This document shows, in pieces, positions 17,644 to 26,700 of a stretch of 64,000 nt of DNA. Origin of the DNA: Amycolatopsis sp. FBCC-B4732 (GTDB lineage Bacteria; Actinomycetota; Actinomycetes; Mycobacteriales; Pseudonocardiaceae). Every line of letters starts with the position of its first letter. Position 1 is the first letter of the stretch. Position numbers and translations under genes: made by a program. The notes below the pieces were generated by a model, which had not been told where the DNA came from, ran no database searches, and saw only the letters and a program-made list of their open reading frames with translations. The DNA lies in the NCBI RefSeq assembly GCF_023008405.1, contig NZ_CP095376.1, positions 5,480,001 through 5,544,000 of the forward strand. Direction: 5' to 3'.

Positions 17644-18657
17644 ATGCCAGACGTCGCCATCGCGGGCTTCGCCAAGGCCCCCAACGTCCGGGAGACCGAG
17701 GGGACCACCAACGGCGTCGAAATGCTCGTCCCGATCTTCGCCGAGGTCTTCGAAAAGACCGGCCTGTCCAAAGAGGACATCGGCTTCTGGTGTTCCGGCT
17801 CGTCGGACTACCTGGCCGGGCGCGCGTTCTCGTTCATCGCCGCGGTCGACGCGATCGGCGCGTTCCCGCCGATCCACGAGTCCCACGTCGAAATGGACGC
17901 CGCCTGGGCGCTCTACGAGGCCTGGCTGAAGATCAGGATGGGCGAGGTCGAGACCGCGCTCGTCTACGGCTTCGGCAAGTCCAGCGCCGGGCAGCTGCGC
18001 CGGGTGCTCGCCCTGCAGCTCGACCCCTACGTCGTCACTCCGTTGTGGCCGGACTCGGTTTCGATCGCCGGGATCCAGGCACGGCTGGGCCTGGAGGCCG
18101 GGCTGTGGTCCGAAAAGGACCTGGCCGAAGTCGCCGCCCGGGGCACCGCGAAGGACGTCAGCGAACTGCTCGACACGCCGTACGTCGCGGATCCGTTGCG
18201 CAAGCACGACATCGCGCCGGTCACCGACGGCGCCGCCGTGATCGTCCTGTCCACTGTGGAACGGGCACGGGACATCGTCGAGCGGCCCGCGGTGCTCGCC
18301 GGGATCGAGCACCGCGTCGACTCCCCCGTGCTCGGCGCCCGCGACCTGACGCGCTCGCCGTCCACCGAAGCGGCGGCGAAAGCCCTCGACCTGGACGGCG
18401 TCGACCTCGCCGAGCTGCACGCGCCGTTCACGCACCAGGAGCTGATCCTGCGGACCGCGCTCGGGCTCGGCGACGGCGTCGACGTCAACCCCTCCGGGGG
18501 CGCGCTGGCCGCGAACCCGATGTTCTCCGCCGGGCTCGCCCGGATCGGCGAGGCCGCGGCCCGGATCCACCGCGGCGAATCCCGCAAGGCCGTGGCGCAC
18601 GCGACGAGCGGCCCCGCCCTGCAACAGAACCTGGTGACCGTGCTGGAGGCCCGATGA
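17644..18657 (+). CDS. ltp4: SCP2/thiolase-like protein Ltp4 (side-chain aldol-lyase type)
   Basis: 337 residues (mycobacterial Ltp4 about 354). Thiolase fold of the lipid-transfer-protein type: N-terminal VAIAGFAKAPNVR, and the C-terminal VNPSGGALAANPMFSAG where true thiolases have [14 protein letters not shown]. The nucleophilic thiolase cysteine is missing: the corresponding region reads ESHVEMDAAWALYEAW. Loss of both Cys and the GHP histidine fits retro-aldol rather than thiolytic cleavage. In rhodococci Ltp3 and Ltp4 are needed for C-24-branched sterol side chains. Its stop overlaps the start of ltp3 by ATGA, and it follows the DUF35 gene by 8 nt, so the three products probably form one complex. 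Confidence 0.8.
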   Translation: MPDVAIAGFAKAPNVRETEGTTNGVEMLVPIFAEVFEKTGLSKEDIGFWCSGSSDYLAGRAFSFIAAVDAIGAFPPIHESHVEMDAAWALYEAWLKIRMGEVETALVYGFGKSSAGQLRRVLALQLDPYVVTPLWPDSVSIAGIQARLGLEAGLWSEKDLAEVAARGTAKDVSELLDTPYVADPLRKHDIAPVTDGAAVIVLSTVERARDIVERPAVLAGIEHRVDSPVLGARDLTRSPSTEAAAKALDLDGVDLAELHAPFTHQELILRTALGLGDGVDVNPSGGALAANPMFSAGLARIGEAAARIHRGESRKAVAHATSGPALQQNLVTVLEAR

Positions 18658-19820
18658 CCAAGCAGCTCACCGCCGTGCTCGGCACCGGCCAGACACACCA
18701 CCGCGCCAAGCGCGCGGACGTCTCGATGCCGGGCCTGCTGCGCGAGGCGATCGACCGCGCGATGACCGACGCCCAGGTGGGGTGGGCCGACATCGACGCC
18801 GTCGTGCTCGGCAAGGCCCCGGACCTGTTCGAGGGCGTGATGATGCCCGAGCTGTTCCTCGCCGACGCGCTGGGCGCGACCGGGAAACCGTTGCTGCGCG
18901 TGCACACCGCCGGTTCGGTCGGCGGGTCGACGGCGCTGGTCGCGGCCTCGCTCGTCCAGTCCGGCGTGCACCGCCGGGTGCTCACCGTGGCGTACGAGAA
19001 GCAGTCCGAGTCGAACGCGATGTGGGGCCTGTCGATCCTGCCGCCGTTCCAGATGCCGGTCGGCGCGGGCGCGGGCGGCTACTTCGCGCCGCACGTGCGC
19101 TCCTACATCCGGCGCTCCGGCGCGCCCGACCACGTCGGGGCGATCGTCGCGGCGAAGGACCGGCGCAACGGGGCGCTGAACCCGTTCGCGCACCTGAGCC
19201 AGCCCGACATCACGGTCGAGTCGGTGCGGGCGTCGCAGATGCTGTGGGACCCGATCCGCTACGACGAAACGTGCCCGTCGTCCGACGGCGCCTGCGCGAT
19301 GGTGCTCGGCGACGAGGCCGCCGGGGACGCCGTCGAGGGCGGGGCGGCCTGGATCCACGCGACGGCGATGCGCACCGAGCCGACCACGTTCGCCGGCCGC
19401 GACCAGGTGAACCCCCAGGCCGGGCGGGACGCGGCGGCCGCGCTGTGGGCCGAGGCCGGCATCACCGACCCGATATCCGAAGTGGACGTCGCCGAGATCT
19501 ACGTGCCGTTCTCGTGGTTCGAGCCGATGTGGCTGGAGAATCTGGGGTTCGCGCCCGAGGGCGAGGGCTGGAAGGTGACCGAGAAGGGCGAGACGGCGCT
19601 GGGCGGCCGGCTGCCGGTCAACCCGTCCGGCGGGGTGCTCTCGTCCAACCCGATCGGCGCGTCGGGCATGCTCCGGTTCTCCGAAGCGGCCAAGCAGGTC
19701 ATTGGCCGCGCCGGCGACTACCAGGTGGACGGCGCGCGCCGCGCACTCGGCCACGCCTACGGCGGCGGCTCCCAGTACTTCTCGATGTGGCTGGTCGGCT
19801 CCGAGAAGCCCGGTTCCTGA
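18654..19820 (+). CDS. ltp3: SCP2/thiolase-like protein Ltp3 (side-chain aldol-lyase type)
   Basis: 388 residues (mycobacterial Ltp3 about 394). Thiolase-like fold starting MTKQLTAVLGTGQTHH. In place of the catalytic Cys the motif reads VHTAGSVGGSTAL, and the usual GHP motif reads NPSGGVLSSNPIGASG, with Asn for His. The protein keeps SDGACAMVLGDE and the C-terminal HAYGGGSQYFSMW seen in steroid aldolases of the Ltp2/Ltp3 group. With the DUF35 protein and Ltp4 it is predicted to cleave a hydroxylated side-chain CoA ester. The start ATG overlaps the ltp4 stop (ATGA). The gene ends 3 bp before a 20-bp palindrome likely to terminate transcription. Confidence 0.8.
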   Translation: MTKQLTAVLGTGQTHHRAKRADVSMPGLLREAIDRAMTDAQVGWADIDAVVLGKAPDLFEGVMMPELFLADALGATGKPLLRVHTAGSVGGSTALVAASLVQSGVHRRVLTVAYEKQSESNAMWGLSILPPFQMPVGAGAGGYFAPHVRSYIRRSGAPDHVGAIVAAKDRRNGALNPFAHLSQPDITVESVRASQMLWDPIRYDETCPSSDGACAMVLGDEAAGDAVEGGAAWIHATAMRTEPTTFAGRDQVNPQAGRDAAAALWAEAGITDPISEVDVAEIYVPFSWFEPMWLENLGFAPEGEGWKVTEKGETALGGRLPVNPSGGVLSSNPIGASGMLRFSEAAKQVIGRAGDYQVDGARRALGHAYGGGSQYFSMWLVGSEKPGS

Positions 19821-19823
19821 ACC

Positions 19824-19843
19824 GCACTTTCACGTGAAAGTGC
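19824..19843. repeat. 20-bp perfect palindrome between convergent genes (same family as at 9787)
   Basis: GCACTTTCACGTGAAAGTGC, identical to the three palindromes of the 107-bp repeats. It begins 3 bp after the ltp3 stop and is followed by a second small hairpin (GCTTTGC-GGT-GCAAAGC, about 19846-19862) and by TACGAAAGTGCGG. It lies between the convergent ltp3 and yihY genes, where a bidirectional terminator would be expected. Confidence 0.85.
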
Positions 19844-19887
19844 GGCTTTGCGGTGCAAAGCGGAGCTTTCCCTACGAAAGTGCGGGG

Positions 19888-20907
19888 TCAGCGACGGGAG
19901 CGGCGCCAGCGCAGGGCCAGGAGGGTGCCGACCACGCCGGTGAGCACGCCGACCGTGGCCGGCACCGCGATCGGCGGGTCGACCACGACCACCGGGTTCA
20001 GCTCCACCGGCGCCGGCGGCTGGACCGGCGTCGGCGGCGCGTCGGAGCCGGTCGCGGTCCACGCCGTGACGTAGACGAGCAGCCGCGCGACCAGCGAGAT
20101 GAAGAAGATGAGGCCGATCACCGAGCCGAACGCGATGCCGGTCGGCGAGTCGCCGATCAGCCGGAGGTAGAACCCGCCGGCCAGCTTGAGCGCCTCGAAC
20201 CCGAGGGCCAGCGCGATCGCGCCGCGGACCGCGCTGCGCACGCCGACCTTCTGCCGCGGCAGCCGGGTCAGCACCCACAGGAACACCAGCCAGTCGGCGG
20301 CCAGCGACAGCGGCACCGAGGACGCCGAGACGAGCTGGTGTCCCCAGCTCGTGTCGTCGAAGCCGGCCAGCCGCAGCAGGTAGCCGCCGAGCGCGGTGCC
20401 GGAGATGGTGAGCGTGAACGACACCAGCAGCGCCGCGCTCAAGCCCACCAGCGCGAGCAGGTCGACGGCGATGAGCCGCAGGAGCGGCTGGTCGGAGCGG
20501 TTCTGCCCCCACAGCGCGGTCAGCGAGTCCCGCAGCGCGTTCATCCAGTTCCAGCCCGAGTAGAGGCCGATGACCAGACCGAACGCCCCGACGCTCGTCC
20601 GCTGCTCGACGAACCCGGTGAGCAGGTCGGTGGCCTTGTCGCCGAGCCCGCCGGGCAGCGTCGACACGATCGCGTGGACCATCGTGTCGAGCAGGTGCGG
20701 CTGACTGGCCAGCACGAACCCGGCGACCGACGAGGCGACCATCAGCAGCGGCACCAGCGACAGCAGGCTGAAGTAGGTGATCGAGGCGATGTAGTGGTAG
20801 CCGCCGGCGTCGATGTAGCGGTCGGCGGCGCGGGCGATGTGGTCCAGCCACCGGTACCGGGCGCGGGCCCGCGCCCAGGGGCTCGGGGCCTTCGGGGAAC
20901 TCTTCAC
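19888..20907 (-). CDS. YihY/BrkB-family inner membrane protein
   Basis: 339 residues. Six or seven hydrophobic segments; family hallmarks are GGYHYIASITYFSLLSLVPLL in the first membrane segment, the loop with LPGGLGDKATDLL, and GLYSGWNWMNALRDSLTALWG. YihY/BrkB (once misassigned as RNase BN) are conserved membrane proteins with a possible role in transport or envelope maintenance; the function is not settled. After the last core helix there is a Pro-rich loop (TPVQPPAPVE) and an extra C-terminal membrane helix with an Arg-rich cytoplasmic end. GTG 20907 is the chosen start. It lies inside the sterol block but has no known sterol link. Confidence 0.85.
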   Translation of the reverse strand: MKSSPKAPSPWARARARYRWLDHIARAADRYIDAGGYHYIASITYFSLLSLVPLLMVASSVAGFVLASQPHLLDTMVHAIVSTLPGGLGDKATDLLTGFVEQRTSVGAFGLVIGLYSGWNWMNALRDSLTALWGQNRSDQPLLRLIAVDLLALVGLSAALLVSFTLTISGTALGGYLLRLAGFDDTSWGHQLVSASSVPLSLAADWLVFLWVLTRLPRQKVGVRSAVRGAIALALGFEALKLAGGFYLRLIGDSPTGIAFGSVIGLIFFISLVARLLVYVTAWTATGSDAPPTPVQPPAPVELNPVVVVDPPIAVPATVGVLTGVVGTLLALRWRRSRR

Positions 20908-20963
20908 GGACTCTGTCTACCCAGCCGGAGGCCACTTCGCGCAGGCAACACGCGGTCGGCCCG

Positions 20964-21755
20964 TCAGCCGAGCGCCACCAGCTCCGGCCAGTGGTCCTCG
21001 GGCAGCGCCGCGTCCGTCGTCGCGAACACCGTGCTGCCCAGGAAGTCGAGCTCGCAGCCGAGGGTGGCGAGGAACGACGTGTCCGCGGCGTCGCGGCCGG
21101 TGGAGATGCGGAGCATGGTCTGGCGCGGCGCCAGGTGGGTGGCGTCGAAGACGTACCAGCGCCCGGCGATGCCGGCCTCGAAGACCGCGTGGAAGTCCAT
21201 CGGCGACAGGCCGGGCGCGTAGACGCCGACGTAGCGCGCGGGGATGTCGAGGACCCGGCACAGCGCGATGCAGACGTGCGCGAAGTCGCGGCAGACGCCG
21301 GCGCCGGCCAGCAGGGTGTCGATCGCGTCGTCGGTCACCCGGCCCGAGCCGACCACATAGGACAGTCGCTCGTGGACGTACCGGACGATCGCGTCGACCT
21401 GCTTCTTGGTGCTGTCCAGGGCGAACAGCTCCGGCGGCACCAGCCCGGCGATCCGGTCGGACGGGCAGTACCGGCTCGGCCGGGTGAACACGGCGGCGTC
21501 GGCGAGCGTGACCGGCTCGGGTTCGGGCTCGCCCAAGACGCGCTCGGCGTGGTAGGCGACGCGGTGCTCCCCGACCGGCAGCTCGAAGACTTCGGCACGG
21601 GTCCCGTGCTCGAACTCGACGGACTCGCTCTCCCCGTGCCAGGACACGGTCAGCTCGTCGGTGTCGGCGCGCGCCGCGGCGACCGAGATCGCCGCCGGCC
21701 CGGGTTCGGTGACGCGGAAGGAGAACTCGACGTCGACCGTCGCTCGAGGGGCCAT
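20964..21755 (-). CDS. Transglutaminase-like cysteine protease fold protein
   Basis: 263 residues. The transglutaminase-like core has a complete catalytic triad: Cys in GVCRDFAHV, His in MDFHAVFEA and Asp in WYVFDATH. An N-terminal beta-rich domain (about 1-95) precedes it, as in bacterial proteins with a transglut_N-like domain. Such cytosolic enzymes act as peptidases or amidases on unknown substrates; this one lacks a signal peptide. ATG 21755 starts the gene, divergent from the DLH-like gene with a 35-bp gap, so the promoters overlap. Confidence 0.85.
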   Translation of the reverse strand: MAPRATVDVEFSFRVTEPGPAAISVAAARADTDELTVSWHGESESVEFEHGTRAEVFELPVGEHRVAYHAERVLGEPEPEPVTLADAAVFTRPSRYCPSDRIAGLVPPELFALDSTKKQVDAIVRYVHERLSYVVGSGRVTDDAIDTLLAGAGVCRDFAHVCIALCRVLDIPARYVGVYAPGLSPMDFHAVFEAGIAGRWYVFDATHLAPRQTMLRISTGRDAADTSFLATLGCELDFLGSTVFATTDAALPEDHWPELVALG

Positions 21756-21790
21756 CGCCCCATGATGTCACCCTCGGGCACGATTGCCGG

Positions 21791-22372
21791 ATGAGCGACG
21801 TCGTGGTTTTCCACTCGGTGCTGGGGCTGCGGCCCGTCGAACTCGGCTTCGCCGACCGGCTGCGGGCGGCCGGGCACGCCGTCACGACCCCGGATCTCTA
21901 CGACGGCCGCACCGCGCCCGACATCGAAGCCGGATTCGCGCTGAAGGACGCCGTCGGCTGGGAAAACATCACCCGGCGAGCCCGAGGCGCGGTGCGCGAC
22001 CTGCCCCCGGCGACGGTGCTGGTGGGCGTGTCGATGGGCGCGGGCGTCGTCGAGACGGTGCTGCCGCACCGGCCGGCCACCGCCGGGGTCCTGCTGCTGC
22101 ACGCGCTGGGGAACCTGCCCGCCGCGGCCCGCCCCGGCCTGCCGGTCGAGGTGCACGTGGCCGACCCCGACCCGATCGCACCCCCGGCCCAGGTCGCGGC
22201 CTGGCGTGCGGCCACGGCCCGGGTGGGCGCCGATGCCCGGGTGCACACGTACCCGGGCATCGGCCACTTCTACACCGACCCGGACGGCCCCGACCACGAC
22301 GAAGCCGCGGCGGAGCGCACCTGGGAGCGGGTCCTGGAGTTCCTCAGGCGTACCGAACCGGGTAGTGCTTGA
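21791..22372 (+). CDS. Dienelactone hydrolase family alpha/beta-hydrolase
   Basis: 193 residues, short alpha/beta-hydrolase of the DLH group. The nucleophile elbow reads GVSMGAG, with Ser where canonical dienelactone hydrolase has Cys; the late histidine is in YPGIGHFYTD. The motif HSVLGLRP near the N-terminus resembles the DLH strand-1 loop. The substrate is unknown. The 3' end overlaps that of the convergent cyp125 by 29 nt (22344-22372), so the two messages are antisense to each other there. Confidence 0.8.
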   Translation: MSDVVVFHSVLGLRPVELGFADRLRAAGHAVTTPDLYDGRTAPDIEAGFALKDAVGWENITRRARGAVRDLPPATVLVGVSMGAGVVETVLPHRPATAGVLLLHALGNLPAAARPGLPVEVHVADPDPIAPPAQVAAWRAATARVGADARVHTYPGIGHFYTDPDGPDHDEAAAERTWERVLEFLRRTEPGSA

Positions 22373-23570
22373 TCCCGTTGAGCCAGCTGGAGCGCAGCCG
22401 CACCGGCGGTGCCGCCTCCGTGATGCCCGGCATGACGTCGGCGATCGCGTTGAAGATCAGGTCGATCTCCAGGCGGGCCAGGTTCGCGCCGATGCAGTAG
22501 TGCGAGCCCGTGCCGCCGAAGCCGACGTGCGGGTTGTCCTCGCGGAGGATGTCGAACTTCTCCGGGTCGCCGAAGACCTCGTGGTCGAAGTTGGCCGAGC
22601 TGTAGAACATGCCGACGCGGTCGCCCTTGCGGATCTGCGCGCCGCCGAGCTCGGTGTCGCGGGTGGCGGTGCGCTGGAAGGCGACCACCGGGGTGGCCCA
22701 GCGGACGATCTCGTCCGGCGCCGTCTTCGGCCGCTGCTCCTTGAACAGCTCCCACTGGTCCGGGTGGTCCAGGAGCGCCTTCATGCCGTGGGTGATGGCG
22801 TTGCGCGTCGTCTCGTTGCCGGCCACGGCGAGCAGGATGACGAAGAAGCCGAACTCGTCCGAGCCGAGCGCTTCGCCGTCGACGTCGGCCTGGATCAGCT
22901 TCGTGACGATGTCGTCCATCGGGCACTTGCGGCGGTCCTCGGCCATGTTCCACGCGTAGCCGATGAGCTGCGCGGACGCCTCCAGCGGCGCGACCTCGTA
23001 CTCCGGGTCGTCGTAGGCGACCATCTGGTTGGACCAGTCGAAGATCTTGAGCCGGTCCTCCTGCGGGATGCCGATCAGCTCGGCGATCGCCTGCAGCGGC
23101 AGCTCGCACGCGACGTCGGTGACGAAGTCGCCGGTCCCCTTCTTGCGGGCCTCGTGGGCGATCCGTTCCGCGCGGTCGCGCAGGGTGTCCTCGAGCTTCG
23201 AGATCGACCGCGGGGTGAAGCCCTTCGACACGATCCGCCGCAGCTTGGTGTGCTGCGGGGCGTCCATGTTGAGCAGCACCAGGCGATTCGCGTCGAGGTT
23301 GTCCTCGGTCATGTTCTCGTCGAAGCGGATGATGGCGGTCTTTTCCCGCGACGAGTACAGCGTGCTGTCGCGGGAGACCTCCTTGACGTCCGCGTGGCGC
23401 GAGACGACCCAGTAGCCGTCGTCGCGGAAACCCGCGGTGTTGTGCTTCTGGGGGTTCCACCACACCGGTGCCGTCCGCCGCAGCTCGGCGAACTCGTCCA
23501 CCGGGAGTCGTTGCGCCAGGAGATCGGGATCGGTGAAGTCGAACCCTGCCGGGATGAGCGGAGCGGCCAC
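22344..23570 (-). CDS. cyp125: Cytochrome P450 CYP125, sterol C26/27 hydroxylase
   Basis: 408 residues from GTG 23570, chosen for GGGAGG 5 nt upstream. Heme-binding loop FGGTGSHYCIGANLARLE with the axial thiolate C359, I-helix AGNETT (250-255) and ExxR EIVR (287-290). Sequence blocks such as NTAGFRDDGYWVVSRHADVK and CYP125-type GFTPRSISKLEDTL support CYP125 (Rv3545c). The enzyme oxidises the terminal side-chain methyl of cholest-4-en-3-one or phytosterol ketones to the acid that FadD19 then activates. It is divergent from fadA5, as in M. tuberculosis (Rv3545c/Rv3546), with KstR-like boxes at both ends of the shared region. Confidence 0.92.
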   Translation of the reverse strand: MAAPLIPAGFDFTDPDLLAQRLPVDEFAELRRTAPVWWNPQKHNTAGFRDDGYWVVSRHADVKEVSRDSTLYSSREKTAIIRFDENMTEDNLDANRLVLLNMDAPQHTKLRRIVSKGFTPRSISKLEDTLRDRAERIAHEARKKGTGDFVTDVACELPLQAIAELIGIPQEDRLKIFDWSNQMVAYDDPEYEVAPLEASAQLIGYAWNMAEDRRKCPMDDIVTKLIQADVDGEALGSDEFGFFVILLAVAGNETTRNAITHGMKALLDHPDQWELFKEQRPKTAPDEIVRWATPVVAFQRTATRDTELGGAQIRKGDRVGMFYSSANFDHEVFGDPEKFDILREDNPHVGFGGTGSHYCIGANLARLEIDLIFNAIADVMPGITEAAPPVRLRSSWLNGIKHYPVRYA

Positions 23571-23591
23571 GTTGCCTCCCACGGTTCGGCT

Positions 23592-23605
23592 TGGAACACG
23601 TTCTA
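23592..23605 (-). promoter_or_regulatory. KstR-like operator of cyp125
   Basis: TGGAACACGTTCTA is a complete match to TnnAACnnGTTnnA. It lies 22 bp upstream of the cyp125 start. Confidence 0.82.
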
Positions 23606-23675
23606 GGTTGGATTGAAGCATACGGTGTTAACCAACGGAAGACCGTTAGTGAAACCCGTTAACTTGACCGATGAG

Positions 23676-23701
23676 GGCAGGTGAGCGTGCGCTCACCTGC
23701 C
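23676..23701. promoter_or_regulatory. 26-bp perfect inverted repeat in the cyp125-fadA5 divergent region
   Basis: GGCAGGTGAGCG and CGCTCACCTGCC are 12-bp perfect arms around TG. Just before it, at 23625-23665, lie GTTAACC, AACGG-AAGA-CCGTT and CCGTTAAC, further inverted and direct elements. Because the flanking genes diverge, a terminator is unlikely; a second regulator binding site or a leader hairpin is more probable. Confidence 0.65.
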
Positions 23702-23744
23702 AAAGATCAACATAGTGTTGCGCCTGCGGCGGGTTGCGGTAAAC

Positions 23745-23758
23745 AATAACTTGTTCTA
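23745..23758 (+). promoter_or_regulatory. KstR-like operator of fadA5
   Basis: AATAACTTGTTCTA matches TnnAACnnGTTnnA except at the first base. It is 43 bp upstream of the fadA5 start. Confidence 0.72.
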
Positions 23759-23774
23759 GTTTTTGGATCAGTGA

Positions 23775-24959
<1,185 letters not shown>

Positions 24960-25079
24960 CCGGCAGGAGCAAGCGAGCACGCCCCGGACGGGCCATCGAC
25001 GGAGGGTGAACACGGGTTCGCGATCCGAACAACCCAGGAAATCCACACCCGAGGCGTCGACAGTGACGCAGGTCACATC

Positions 25080-25113
25080 AAGGTCAAACTTACGGTTCCG
25101 TAGGTTTGACCTT
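25080..25113. promoter_or_regulatory. 34-bp near-perfect inverted repeat (TetR-type operator candidate)
   Basis: AAGGTCAAACTTACGG and CCGTAGGTTTGACCTT are 16-bp arms with one mismatch around TT. The core TTACGG-TT-CCGTA is the kind of symmetry bound by TetR-family dimers. It lies 120 bp after fadA5 and 500 bp before the membrane protein gene. It could also form a strong RNA hairpin, but no T tract follows. Confidence 0.6.
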
Positions 25114-25180
25114 GCGCGCTTCCGAATTCCCCTCGTCACCCACGCCGCCGGAATCGATACCCGGCTACGGTGAGCAACAA

Positions 25181-25229
25181 ACGTGAGCCGAGCCGGGGAA
25201 CCACCCCCGGACCACGGCTCACGTCTTTT
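25181..25229. terminator. Nested hairpin terminator after fadA5
   Basis: Outer arms ACGTGAGCCG (25181-25190) and CGGCTCACGT (25215-25224) are perfect; inside them CCGGGG and CCCCGG pair around a short loop. CTTTTCC follows on the + strand and TTTGTTG on the minus strand, so the structure may end transcription from both directions. Confidence 0.7.
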
Positions 25230-25613
25230 CCGCAGAAAGTCGGACTCGGCGAAGAGCACTGACCCTGCGCAGGGACGATGCTACCAATGGGCCAGTCGCA
25301 AAGTTTCAGTACTGGAAAGTTCGCGCCGATTATTTTGCTTACGACTCGCACTTAGTCCGAATTGTGGGAAAAAGATCCACATCGTTATGACCCACTACGG
25401 ACGGTCATCACCTTGTCCGGAGACCGGCGAGATCAAGAGAGGTCACCCTTACTAACACCCATTTGGTTCACCAGCTTGTGACGCCGCGTAGCGCCTAGGC
25501 CAGGCCTCAGCCACCCTCTAAAGTACCCATTTACACCGACGAATGGCAGGCACCCCGACCAGGTGAGCTCCCCTGTCACCGCCGGCGAGGACTCGGCGAA
25601 GAACACCGGCGAA

Positions 25614-25832
25614 ATGAGAGATGCGAACCTGATGGTACAGACCAGTCATGATCCCTTGGCAGTGATCACCTTTTCGATCGTCGTCATCTTCTACCTCGCG
25701 TTGATCGCGTACCTGGCCCGATTGCTGCTGGCCCGTCCGACGCGGCACCCGGTTCTTTTCCTCGGGGCCGTGACCTCGCTCGTCGCCACGCTCCCGGTGG
25801 TCATCGACGCGCTTTCCGCGGCGGTGGCCTGA
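25614..25832 (+). CDS. Small two-helix membrane protein
   Basis: About 72 residues from ATG 25614; starts at 25563 (GTG) or 25632 (ATG) are possible. Two hydrophobic helices are visible: AVITFSIVVIFYLALIAYLA and HPVLFLGAVTSLVATLPVVI, separated by a basic loop (RLLLARPTRH). There are no cysteines, charged pore residues or known motif. It ends 3 nt before the start of the Crp/Fnr gene and is almost certainly cotranscribed with it. Function unknown; it could be a sensor, an effector or a membrane anchor for the regulator's signal. Confidence 0.65.
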   Translation: MRDANLMVQTSHDPLAVITFSIVVIFYLALIAYLARLLLARPTRHPVLFLGAVTSLVATLPVVIDALSAAVA

Positions 25833-25835
25833 CCC

Positions 25836-26564
25836 ATGGCCAGCTCACCCAGCGGGGACCGGCAGACGTGGGACGTCCTGCAGCAGCTGTCGGTGCAGGA
25901 CTACTCCGCTCTGCGACGAGCCGGGCAGATGCTCTCCTTCAAGGCCGGCACGATGCTGGGCAACCAAGGTGATCTCGACACGCCGGTGTACTTCCTCCAG
26001 ACCGGGATCGTCAAGGTGGGGCGCACGGCCCTGCCCGGCAGCGCGGAGGTCATCGTCGACGTCAGCGGGGCCGGCGACGTGCTGGGCGCCGAGGCCTGTC
26101 TCCGCGGCAAGCAGAGTCACGTGTCGTTCAAGGCGACCAAGGACGTCACGGCGCTCGAGGTGCCGCGAGCCGCCTTCCTGCGGTACCTCGAACACCACCC
26201 GCGAGCGGCCGTCCGGCTGATGGCGGCCGTCGCCGAGCGGGCCCGGGTCCGCGACGCGACGCTCGCCTTCGCCGCGCACAAGGTCCACGACCGGCTCCTG
26301 GCTTTCCTCTACCGCCAGGCGCAGCGCCACGGGACCGAGGTCGACGCCGGCACCATTTCCCTCGACATCGGGTTCCGGCTGGCGGACATCGCGGCGGCGA
26401 TCGGCGGCTCCATCGCGTCCGTCAGCACGGAACTGGACAAGCTGAAGACGGCCGGGCTGGTCGAGACGCGCTACAAGGGCATGCGGGTCAAGAAGGAGGT
26501 GTTTCGCGACCACCGCAAGCTGCTGAAGGCGGAGCCCTACTTCGCCGACGAACAGCCGGGGTGA
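25836..26564 (+). CDS. Crp/Fnr-family transcriptional regulator
   Basis: 242 residues. N-terminal cyclic-nucleotide-binding-like beta roll (about 15-130): FKAGTMLGNQGD, PVYFLQTGIVKV, and EVIVDVSGAGDVLGAEAC. The Arg and Ser of the canonical cAMP phosphate-binding cassette (RxS/T) are not evident, and there is no N-terminal Fe-S cysteine cluster, so neither cAMP nor oxygen sensing can be assumed. The long dimerisation helix (PRAAVRLMAAVAERARVRD) leads to a C-terminal winged helix with RLADIAAAIGGSIASVSTELDKLKTAGLVE. Translation is probably coupled to the membrane protein gene 3 nt upstream. Targets unknown. Confidence 0.85.
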   Translation: MASSPSGDRQTWDVLQQLSVQDYSALRRAGQMLSFKAGTMLGNQGDLDTPVYFLQTGIVKVGRTALPGSAEVIVDVSGAGDVLGAEACLRGKQSHVSFKATKDVTALEVPRAAFLRYLEHHPRAAVRLMAAVAERARVRDATLAFAAHKVHDRLLAFLYRQAQRHGTEVDAGTISLDIGFRLADIAAAIGGSIASVSTELDKLKTAGLVETRYKGMRVKKEVFRDHRKLLKAEPYFADEQPG

Positions 26565-26700
26565 ACGCAGGCGACGCGCGAGTTCGCCGGGTCCACCTCG
26601 CTGGAGCATGCGGCACCCTCCGTCTCGACTGTGACGTGCGGGAGTCGTCCCGGCGGTCCGGCCCGTTACAAGATCACGCGGCGACCATCACCGAACGGCT

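Larger units (their letters stand above)
24960..25613. other. 650-bp non-coding region with palindromes, below-average G+C
   Basis: No convincing gene. It holds the 34-bp inverted repeat (25080-25113) and the nested hairpin terminator (25181-25229), and from about 25085 to 25560 it is noticeably richer in A+T than its surroundings. The right part is the leader of the membrane protein/Crp operon; a small RNA or a long regulated 5' UTR is possible. I did not find a fit to a known riboswitch. Confidence 0.6.

Noticed and set aside
25160..25330. c-di-AMP (ydaO) riboswitch, suggested by CCGGGGAACCA in a hairpin
   Set aside because: The later conserved elements (GGGGTGAATC, GTAGGG and the closing GTCAGCTAAC-like segment) are missing. 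The structure is better explained as a nested terminator hairpin followed by CTTTTCC.
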